Below, piece after piece: positions 9,203-18,258 of a stretch of DNA of 20,836 nucleotides. This DNA comes from Cerioporus squamosus. Its lineage: Eukaryota; Basidiomycota; Agaricomycetes; Polyporales; Polyporaceae. Positions within the stretch are counted from its first letter, which is position 1. Every line of letters begins with the position of its first letter. Location: positions 1-20,836 of the forward strand of contig JABYQS010000487.1 of NCBI GenBank assembly GCA_022592435.1, given 5' to 3'. Under the pieces are notes generated by a model. That model was not told the origin of the DNA. It made no database searches and saw nothing but the letters and a program-made list of their open reading frames with translations. A program made the position numbers and the translations under genes.

Positions 9203-12200
9203 ATGGACGAGCTTGTCCGCCACTGCCTGCGCGAACTGTCGTTCGACGGCGACTTAGGTGAGTCGCCGCGTTTTTCTTCGCAATGCATGTGATCGCGGTG
9301 TTGGAAGCGAGGCGCGTTCCTCCGGGTCGCGACACGCTTGTCGGCGGGTTCGAACCCCCAGGAGGGACCGTATCTTTGTGTCATTTCTTGCAAGGTTGCG
9401 ATTTCTGACGACGATGGTGTCGTCTTTCCTTGCGGGTTGCTAGTGTTCATCGAGAGAATCTGGGATGACGGGATATTACACTGGCGTCCGTCGTCGAGAG
9501 CTACGAGTTTGGGCCGTTACTGCCAGATGATCGGCGCAAGCCTGTGAGACTCCAGATGAGTGGGCAGAGTGGGGAGCCTTCGTGCAGCGAGCAAAGCCTC
9601 CTCTTGCGAAGCCCTGAGCTCCCTGATGAGAGCTTCCTTGGTGGCGAGGGCTGATGCGAGAGATAACCTTCCCATTATCAAGTCAACTCGTATCGGGATG
9701 TTCTAACTGGTATTTCACAGGTTGCGATGTCTCGCGCTTACGGGACTTCATCACCGAATTCTACTCGCACCCATCGTCGAGCCAGGTCCACGGACAAACA
9801 GTCGACGACGCCTTCTGTGCATTCGTCTGGTCCGTGATCGTCCAGCAGCCCGGGGTACGCGTCGGGATAATACCGGCTGGCGGGTCAACGGAGGTGTACA
9901 TAGCGCCGCAAGCGAGCGCCATCCGGAAAGCCAAAGCGAAGGGCGAGGAGGCCGTTGACGAGCCAGCGCCTGCGACCAGTCTGGATATCATCGACGACGC
10001 TGCCGTGAGGCCGCTCCACGAACTTAGGGAGCAGTATGGCGACCAGCTTAGAATTGCTGTCGACCCGGAGACGACTTTCGCTGCGCTCACAGGCTCACAT
10101 ATCCGGGTAAGCTGGCTGAGGGTAGCGGACGAGTGAACATTATTGACGACTCCTGGGCGCATGCAGCCATCGAAGTTAACACCCATGATATACACGGCTC
10201 TGCAAATTGTCACCAGGGGTCGGGAACGTGGTGTTAGTGTACTTGATCTGGGCAAGAAGTCCGGGTACGACCAGAAGACGTGCTTCTACATCATCAAACA
10301 GCTTGTCGAGCTCGGTCTTGTGTACGTGAGAGTGATTGCATGTTACCGGTATTTGCTAATCCTCACCCATCTGCAGTCTGAAGCTTCGCCAGCCCGGTGT
10401 TAGCACCAATATATGCGTGCACAAGTACTTCTACGAGCGCAGTCCAATATGGCAGCAAGTAGTCGCGGAGGAGAAGAAGGCGGTCTCGGAAGAGCAAACC
10501 AAGGACGGCGAGGGCGACTCGGACGAAGACATCGACGAGGAGGAGACGAAGCCATTCGCACCAGTCCATTTCGACCCGATCGATGCACGCCACCTCTCGA
10601 GCATGCCAGTCCTCCGGTCGCGGCTGACGAAGTTGCTCAAGAATTGCCCCCATAACATGCACACGTCCAACAACCTGATGATCAAGATTGTGAGTACTGC
10701 CCTTGTGCCGAATGCGAGAGGGCTGTCTAACGGCAATGGACCTACAGGGCTTCGTGAACCCCACGCGAACTGATCGCAGGTTCTTTCGCACGCGTCTCCG
10801 TGAGCTCATGGACCAAGGGTTCATTGAGAAGGTGTACGTCCCGCATCGAGATCAGAAGCGTTTCCCCGACAAGAAGATTCCCTGTATCCGCTTGATAGCA
10901 GACGATGCAGGCTTCGAGGTCCAGGGAGAGGTGGTTCCTGCAGAGGAAGATGAAATCGAAGGTTCGACAAAGAGTTCCTTTGTCGACATAGACACTGACT
11001 CCCGTGTAGATATGGAGGAAGAAGACTACACAGGTCTCAAGACCAATGTGTCTCTCCACAGGCAGATGATCGACTGCCTGACCGAAGCTGGTACCAAGGG
11101 GATGACGCTGAACGAGCTTTCCACCGCGCTCGGGGACTTTGACAAGCGCACGATCGACCTCCTCCTGAACCGCCTCGAGAAGGACCCTCCCCCGGCGCAC
11201 CTCGCCGACCTCGGCATCGCGCAGCTCGCAGAGACGCACGGGCGCGAACGTCGGTACAAGTACTACACCGTCGCACACTATCTCATCGTTGCGGAGAAGG
11301 AGCAGGTGGAGGACCGGAAGTACCGCGATGTCGACATGTCCGCCGTTGGAGGGTTCTGCCCTGTTGGAGCGGATGCATTCTATGAGACTGAAGAACAGCT
11401 CGTGCAGCACATCCGCCTAAGCACAGGCAAGGAGGGCGCCGTGCCGAAGGGCAAGGGGAAGAAGCGCGTTAACCCCGTTCTACCGGACGGCTCGGTCAAG
11501 AAGGGACGTCCGAGGAAGACGGTGCAGCCCGAGGGTGAAGAGGGAGCTGCTTCCGCAACCCCTGCGAAGAAGGGGAGGAAGCGGAAGCGCGAGGAGGCAG
11601 AAGGTGGCGAGGGCACAGGCGAACCTCCTCCCAAGAAGAGGGGCCGTCCCCCGAAGAATAAACCTGCTGAGACCGGCGAAGCGGGCCCGTCCCAGGCTAC
11701 GTCCACCGTTCCCCGCAAGAGAGGTCGTCCGCCAAAGCAGCGCCCTGAGGCTGCGGAGGGACAGAGCGAGGGCGTTGCCGGATCCTCGTCTGTCGTACAG
11801 GAGAGTGCCTCGCAAGCTCCTGCCCCGAAGAAGCGCGGTCGCCCCAGGAAGTCGCAGGTTCCCACTACTGCTGCTCCAACTGAACCTACAGGGCCGACCG
11901 CTTCTGCGTCTATTGATGCTGTCGAAGCACCTCCTGCTGCGATTGAGGACGTGCCAATGGTCGAGTCGGGAGCTTCGTCGCCGTTGTCGTCTGTCCGCGT
12001 GACACCTACGCTCGAGGAACCAACTGCAGAGGAACCTACGGATGGCGACCAACCAGCTGCTGCAGCCTCAGATGAACCTAATGCCCCTTCTGCGCCGACC
12101 GAGACTCTTCCACCCGGACCCTCAGAGGCAAGTCTCCGACGGTCTACCAGAACGCCTAAAGTACGACAGCGCGGCGACTCGTTGTCTCCTACCCGACAAA

Positions 12201-15200
12201 GCGCAAGGCGATCACGAGCTTCAACCAGTGCGGTGCAACTTACCGAGCACTCCAAAGCAGCAGCAGACGACGTAGATATACCTGCTTCTGTGTACAGCAT
12301 GGCGGCGGATGAGGAAACTGCTGTCCCGGCTGAGCCCGTCTCGCCCCCCTCCGATGTCCTTATGCCTCCACCACCCCTGCCGTTCTATGCAGAGGCTCAA
12401 GGAAGCATTCCCATCGACCCAGCGTTACTGCAGTCCGGCGACCTCTCATTCTTCTCCAATACGCCCTCGCTTATCGCCATGGTTAGCTTATTCCCCTTGC
12501 ACGAGATAATTCTTGCTGACGGTGATCCAGACACCCGAACCAGAAGCTGGGCCAAGCACCCCTGCTGACACCTCCAAGCAGAGAGACCGGCCTGAGACGC
12601 CATCCGCAGAGCCAGTGGCAAAGCGGACGAAGTCGAAGGGGAACCTTTCCCAACCGCGTCGCGAGAAGGAGATCCTTCGTCTCTTGGAGGAGGCTGATGG
12701 GATCATGAACACGAGCTCCAAAGAGTTCTATGAGGCGCATGCCGCCCTGGTCGAGAAGCTCAGCAAGGCCGGTGAGCCCACTAGTACTCGTCCTGGAGCC
12801 AAGATCGACAAGCGGACGTTGGATGCGACGATTTCTACCCTCGTGGACAAGGGAAGGATCAAGCTCGTGACGACGGCGGTGCCGACGCTCACGCAGATCA
12901 TCCGTCAAGTCCGCGTCATATACCTCCCGGACGTGTCTACTGACGCATTACAGGCCTACCTCGCCGAGCTTGGGCAGAGCCTGCAGACTCCCTTCCCTCA
13001 ATCGAGCTCTACCCCTATGAAGACATTCGAGCAACCAGTCGCGTATGGGGGAGGGAAGAAGAAGAAAGTGACATGCCGGCGCCGACGCACCTCGAACTTT
13101 CAGCAGGTCCAGCACGCCGATGATGAGCCGCAGGAGGTGAAGATCATGGACATGGAGTTACTCTTCCAGCAGGATGACAAAGTGATTCGTGACGCTCTGC
13201 TCTCGGAGAAGAACACCGTGGCCCAGCTGTATGGATACATCGTCGGCAAGGCTGCCAGAGCCCGCGCGTTGCATATGCTGACGGTAGAGCTCTTTGAAAG
13301 GGGTGGTGTCTCTCCGCAAGTCGTCTCTCACCAGCACCGTATCGTGCACATCTCCCACTACTTCACCGACATTCCAATTTCTGCCTACTGCGCGCTCGTA
13401 GCGGTCCTCCTGCCCGACGAGGAACTCGGGCAGTTGATCCATTCGCCTGAGACGCGCGACACGCCTGTGCAAGCAGTATCCGAGAGTATTCGTGCTGCTC
13501 TCGGCCCTGCACATTCCAAGGCTCGAGCGCGGATCTTGTCGCTCTTGGACCTACTGCGAGTGCTCGGTCTTGTAACCCCTCTGGTACCCTCTGACTCGGA
13601 GAACCCCATCTTCACCTGCACACCTGATCCCCAACATCCAGCAACGTACGATATCGCACCTCAAGGGCCATACACACCCGCTGTCGCTCCCTTGTATTGG
13701 CGATTCAACGACATCGTACCTGTCCAGCTATGGGCGCTTGGGCAGGGCGTCCCTCCTGTATGGAAGATGGCACCTGTCCTGACCAGCGAGCAAGCTGCAG
13801 CGTTCTGGAGCGACCTCGAGAAGGTTAGCACCGATCCGACTTACGCTCAAGCACTTCTAGGAGATGCCCTACCTCCAGGCGGAGATGCGACTGAGGAAAT
13901 CACTTTAGCGTTCAAGACGCTTCGCCGCCCGATGTCATGGAGTTCTGTGTACAACTTATCACACTTGCAGACTGAGTATTTGCGCCGTTTTATCGACCCC
14001 AGGACGGGCAACACTCCTTTGCAAGATGTCGAGCATGGGGCAGAGCTGTTGCATCGCTTGGCTTGGGTGGTCAGCGCATCCCCGGAGGTCGTCGCCCATT
14101 GGTTCGAGAAGGCTCAGCAAAAACACCTGCGTGACCTCAAGAAGAAGCTCGCCGAGAATGACAAGGGGAAGAAGAGGGCCGGGCGCAATGAGGAGGCGGG
14201 TGCCGTGCTCGCCCGTCGTGCCGCAGAGGCAAAGGAACAACGCGAGCGAGACTGGGAAGCCATGGTCGCTCGACTACATCCTGACGAGCTCCGCGAGTCT
14301 GCTGCTCAGCGCGTTCATCGGCTCAAGGTGAAATTCATGCAGGGGTCGAGCAAGGCAAGCGAGAAGTGGGAGGCGAGAATCCTTGAGGCGATTCAGGAAG
14401 CGAACATGGTCGCGGACAAGCTGCTGTCGACGGCACGCCCGCCGCTCTTCCCGCCGGTCCCTGTCGCGAAACCTGCGTTGCCCATACCGGTGGCTTCGAG
14501 TATCCAGGAGAAGGACGTCGACGAGCTTATCGCGTCTCAGGGCCCTCGCGTGCCCAAGGACGCGCGCACGACAACGCGTACGAAGAAGGGCAAAGGAAAA
14601 GACACGGGTAAGCCGACCATATAATTTCCTCAGAATGACTTGGCGTTGACTATACGTAGGCGATGGAGACGTGAAGACACCTCGCCGACATCGCTTCCTC
14701 TGGAGCCGCGACTATGACGAACTGGCACGGGACGCATCCGTGATCATCAAGGCCCGCTGCCGTGGCACAACGCGTCTCGACTGGGGCGCCATGGAGCAGA
14801 TTTTCCCTGCAGTTCCTCGGAACTCTGTGAGGCAACGACTCGTTCATCTCAGGGAGGTCCCGGGGACAGAGACGTACCTGGCGCGGCTTGAGGACAAGTG
14901 GTACGACCTGTGGGTGCAACACCGGGGCACAGATGACCTGCCCGACCCGGACCCGGAGAGTGCGACGAATTTCGACCTTGCGACGCACGTCAAGTTCCTC
15001 CGGAAACACATCGACAAGAATGCGATGTGCGTTCCCTCTCACCTCCGTCTTTGTGCACGCTGACGTTTTCGTTGACAGACGTGTGGGATTCGTCGAAGTG
15101 CAGGACAGCCAGAAGGTCGATCTGCCAGCTTCTCTCGAAGACATTGAGCAGTACTACGAAGTCTCAGAGAAAGTTCCCACTGTACCGGCATGGGACTTCA

Positions 15201-17022
15201 TGTGGACTGTCGTCGCAGAGGAAGCACGCGAGAAGCAATTCGCGCACTGCAGCTTCACCGCTGAGATTGGGGACATGCCGCCCACCGCCTCCTACGACTC
15301 TGAGTTCCTGCAGGTGGCTGATGCAGCCGTCAAGGTCTGTGCCCTCTGCGACGTGTTATTGACCATGCCATTGACACCCTCATCACCGCAGATGGCCCTC
15401 GGGAACCCGAATGAAACCTACGATGCGGACATAGCATCCCAGTTCCTCAAGCGTGTCGGGGAAGAGCCGGTCCGACAGACCACCACGGAGCTCCTCAACC
15501 GCGGTGTCTTGGCCAAACTAGTCCGAGACCCCACGAAGTCGAAGCCCGGACGCACACTCAAGATCTCGGACAGGTACGCGTCGCCGTCGTTCCCCGAGGT
15601 TGCCGAGAGTGCTCACAGCTCCTGTCACGACGGACGTTTGTCATCAGCAATCAGAATGCTATGGGCGGCCAGCTCCCGCGCGAGCTGTTCCAGGACGCCG
15701 CGGCCCTCGACGAGCTCATCGCAGCACAGCAACAGCAACAACAAGAGGGGGAGCAGTGGCAGGAGTGGTCCCTGTTGGCAACGGACGGGGACACCGCTTT
15801 CCTGCTCGAGCTTGCCTCCGAGAACAAGGTTTGTCTGCCCTGGGCCTTCCAATTTCGCTTTCACGTCACGACTTACGGGACTGTCCCCAGGTTCGGTTCG
15901 ATGTGGACACGTCTCATCCGCAGTCCATGCGGAGGCAGATCGACTGGAATAGCAAGAAAGCGGGTGCGTGTGTGCCACGAGCGTTCCGGCGTTTCGACTG
16001 CTGACAGGGTTCTGTTAGATGATGATGATATCGAGACGTCCGTTCGTGTCTGCTACGTGCCCGGCGGTCTCCGAGAAGCGTCGATCCCCGAGCCTTCCGT
16101 CGAGCCTCCAGACGTGGGCGCCGCGGCGGATATGGAGGTGGACGAGGCCTCCCTGCCCGCCGAACATGGTCCTCCAGCGGACGGCGAAATTGAATTCTGT
16201 CGCCACAGTTCGGATGGTCTCGTCGACTGTCATGCGTGCCTCGAAACAGCGAAGACGTCTTTGCTGCGAGAGCTGAACGACGAAGAGTGCTCTGCGGTGG
16301 AGAAGCTGCTTCCGGCGTTGGAAGAGGCCGGGTCCACCGGTCTCACGAAGCGACAGCTACTGGTAAGTACCAAGTACCAGTCTCGAGATCACTGCAACTA
16401 TCAAAGAGTCTCGATATACGCTGATCACGGATCGTACGTCCACCGCAGGCAAATCTCGAGACCTTCCACATCCCGGAGACCACGCTCTTCTCGGCCGTCC
16501 AGCGCATGGTCGAAGCTCCTGTGCCGCTCGCGCACTGGACAGGCTACGCTGCGGTCGTGCTTGTGTCCGCGAAGGCGATCAGACCGTGGACGGTGACCGT
16601 CAGCGATGCGCAGAACCCGGACCGCAAATCAATGATCTTCCCCCGGCGCTGGCTGGACATCTACGGGCGGAAATTGGAGGACGTGTGGGAGGCTGCGATG
16701 CGGTCCGTCCTCGGCCTCGTCCTCCTGCGCCCGGGCATCTCACAGGTGCGTGCCTCTGTGTTCCCTCGTCTTCTTCCTCGTTGGACAGGCTCATGGTGTT
16801 GACTCGGGACATTGGCAGGCGGAGATCCGGTGGCGGCTGCGGTCCGTGTACGACCGCCAGGAAGTGTGCGAGATGCTGCAGACGCTGCACGAGGAGGGGT
16901 ACATCACTCCACGGGTTGATGCTGTGCACAGGACGTTTGACGGCGGGCCTGCGGACGAGAGCGAGGAGAAGTTTACTTTCTGGTTCTTGGCGAGCGGTGG
17001 GAGGCGTTGGTACCAGGTGTAG
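9203..17022 (+). CDS. TFC3: TFIIIC B-block-binding subunit (tau138/TFC3-like)
   Basis: This is the largest subunit of RNA polymerase III factor TFIIIC, which recognises the B box of tRNA-type promoters in the nucleus. Exons: 9203-9257, 9721-10106, 10167-10321, 10377-10689, 10748-12481, 12531-14607, 14660-15026, 15079-15334, 15392-15573, 15648-15828, 15891-15963, 16019-16362, 16449-16745, 16819-17022; total 6,624 nt, 2,207 residues, frame kept throughout. The N-terminus MDELVRHCLRELSFDGDLG joins CDVSRLRDF across a 463-nt intron. The B-block winged helix is about residues 148-225 (PSKLTPMIYTALQIVTRG..VSVLDLGKKSGYDQK). A second winged-helix region follows (NPTRTDRRFFRTRLRELMDQ). Four AT-hook-like motifs (KKGRPRK, PKKRGRPPK, PRKRGRPPK, PKKRGRPRK) occur at about 554, 598, 625 and 663 in a Pro/Ala/Ser-rich linker with a basic KKGRKRKRE stretch. 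A short polyglutamine run is in exon 10 (about 15726-15747). The length fits fungal homologues. Intron 15335-15391 is in-frame with a weak donor, so retention is possible. Family call is strong; small exons are the weakest part of the model. Confidence 0.9.
9258..9720 (+). other. Long first intron of TFC3-type gene
   Basis: The donor GTGAGT follows GACTTAG and the acceptor is TTCTAACTGGTATTTCACAG with an excellent branch site. At 463 nt it is five or more times longer than the other twelve introns of this gene (49-86 nt). The join is in phase and continues DGDLG into CDVSRLRDF. The intron carries a B-box-like palindrome (9346-9357). An unseen small exon inside it is possible but not needed. 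Confidence 0.75.
9346..9357. promoter_or_regulatory. B-box-like palindrome in TFC3 intron 1
   Basis: The 12-bp perfect palindrome GGGTTCGAACCC contains GGTTCGAACCC, matching the RNA polymerase III B-box core (GWTCRANNC) on both strands. No A box at suitable distance, no cloverleaf and no nearby T-run terminator were found, so it does not look like a tRNA gene. It could be an isolated TFIIIC site or chance. Confidence 0.35.
11498..11851 (+). other. AT-hook array within TFC3 exon 5
   Basis: Four GRP-centred motifs are encoded at 11498-11518 (KKGRPRK), 11630-11656 (PKKRGRPPK), 11711-11737 (PRKRGRPPK) and 11825-11851 (PKKRGRPRK), spaced by Ala/Ser/Glu-rich linkers. AT hooks bind the minor groove of AT-rich DNA, so this linker may give extra DNA contact next to the winged helices. 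Confidence 0.8.
15335..15391 (+). other. In-frame 57-nt intron with weak donor (TFC3 intron 8)
   Basis: The sequence GTCTGTGC...ACCGCAG is 57 nt, a multiple of three, and has no stop in frame. Splicing joins AAVK to MALGNPNE; retention would insert 19 residues. The GTCTGT donor is poor compared with the gene's other donors, so either outcome is possible. Confidence 0.5.
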
Positions 17023-18258
17023 GTCGTTTCCGTCCAAGAAGACAGTTGTATTGAAACGCCAAGCGGACTGCGGCGTGTATGTAGTTCTATCCACAAAGTT
17101 GATCGAGACCGTGGCAGACACACTTATAAGTTGTTGGACAAGGTGCAAACGGGTCGTTGTTTTAGTTGTACTCAGGCTATTGCGGAATACTCGTACATCG
17201 TGGTAGGGGACATGTAGTTCCCTGTTCAAGCGGTGATGTCACTTAAACGGATGTAAGCTGCGAAATGAGCGTGATGTCGTTGAGACTGTGCAGCTGCAGC
17301 GCGATCCACGGACCGTCGTTGGTGTTTCCTTGCTCACCGTGAATCAAATTGTTGTCATCATTGAATATCGGGCGAACTGACCCTCAAGTACACGCGCATT
17401 GCCTTGCATACACACGCTTGAATAACATGGTGCCGGCAAGCACGGGCTATTTGAGGTTGCGACGCTAAGTGGCGGGGAAGACACGGAAGGTACACTCCTC
17501 CTGGGAGCACCAGTGCGACTGCGGTGCAGGGAATAGAGAAGCATGACGGAACGGTCTCTGTGGGCGTCGGTGATGTGTCCAGAGCGAGGTCCGAACGGGC
17601 CAGAATGCACTGCCCAAGGATATCTGCGATTGTGACCTTGTGTTCGCAACTTCGACGATATGCAAACAAAGCAGCTGAAGCCTCTAGTTGCTCTGCCCAA
17701 GTCGTAGTGTATTATTAGCTTGCGAGGACGGAAGAACAGGGGCTGAGCGTTGAGGCGTGCGCATACGAGAACCGGGAAAGCATGTCGTGGAGCGGATATG
17801 GGGGGCATTGCGGCGGGAGGAGCGGCAGAGGGTGGTTGCCTGCAGGCGGTTGCCCATGGAGACGGAGACTGGCTGCCTGATTGACGGCACTCACGCAGGC
17901 GCCGGGCGGGCTGCGTAACGGGCGATCGGCGAGTAAGTAGGCAAGAGAGCCCCGCGCAACTCTCTGGACGGCACCAGGACTTCTTGGTTCCTACCACCAC
18001 CACTCCCTCCCTTCCCCCCTTCCCCCCTCTCCAAAGCTTTCTGAGGATCGCAGCCGACAGGCGGGTCTGTCGTTTGCTTTCCCTTTCCGACATCGTTGAA
18101 GTTGCACTGGCTGGGCTTCACGTCGCTTTCTCTGCCCTAGCGGCATCTCGATCTTCTGCCAAGGTTTACAGACTCGACAACGCTTGGTGCGTCATTTCCT
18201 GAACATACAATGACGCTACCCGACGGCAGCTCACAGCGCATGCATAGAGCTATCCACA
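17023..18258. other. Intergenic region between TFC3 and the membrane protein gene
   Basis: This 1,236-bp region holds the TFC3 3' UTR and the promoter of the last gene. The minus strand is open at 17344-18093, but the translation is Arg/Ser/Pro/Cys-rich with no recognisable domain, so I do not call a gene. A strong C/T tract (18001-18032) is the main visible signal. No RNA gene or repeat was recognised. Confidence 0.45.
18001..18032 (+). promoter_or_regulatory. Pyrimidine tract upstream of membrane protein gene
   Basis: An almost pure C/T tract (CCCTTCCCCCCTTCCCCCCT within it) lies about 230-260 bp before the proposed ATG. CT tracts of this kind often precede transcription start sites of well-expressed filamentous-fungal genes. 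The position suggests a promoter element followed by a long 5' UTR; no TATA box was found close by. Confidence 0.35.

Noticed and set aside
9310..9375. Possible tRNA gene in TFC3 intron 1
   Set aside because: GGTTCGAACCC fits a T-loop, but the flanking bases do not form a five-pair T stem on either strand, the acceptor stem has no partner, no A box lies upstream and there is no T-run terminator.
8781..9450. Overlapping minus-strand open frames (184 and 126 codons)
   Set aside because: They cross TFC3 exon 1 and intron 1 in antisense; the translations have no domain, signal or repeat, and two frames are open over the same bases.
11380..12300. 306-codon minus-strand open frame
   Set aside because: It is antisense to the repetitive AT-hook/linker part of TFC3 exon 5; its Gly/Ser/Ala-rich translation mirrors GC-rich codon bias, and no introns or motifs support it.
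17344..18093. 249-codon minus-strand open frame between TFC3 and the membrane gene
   Set aside because: The translation is Arg/Ser/Pro/Cys-rich with no recognisable features; it covers the CT tract that looks like a promoter on the plus strand. A real orphan cannot be fully excluded.
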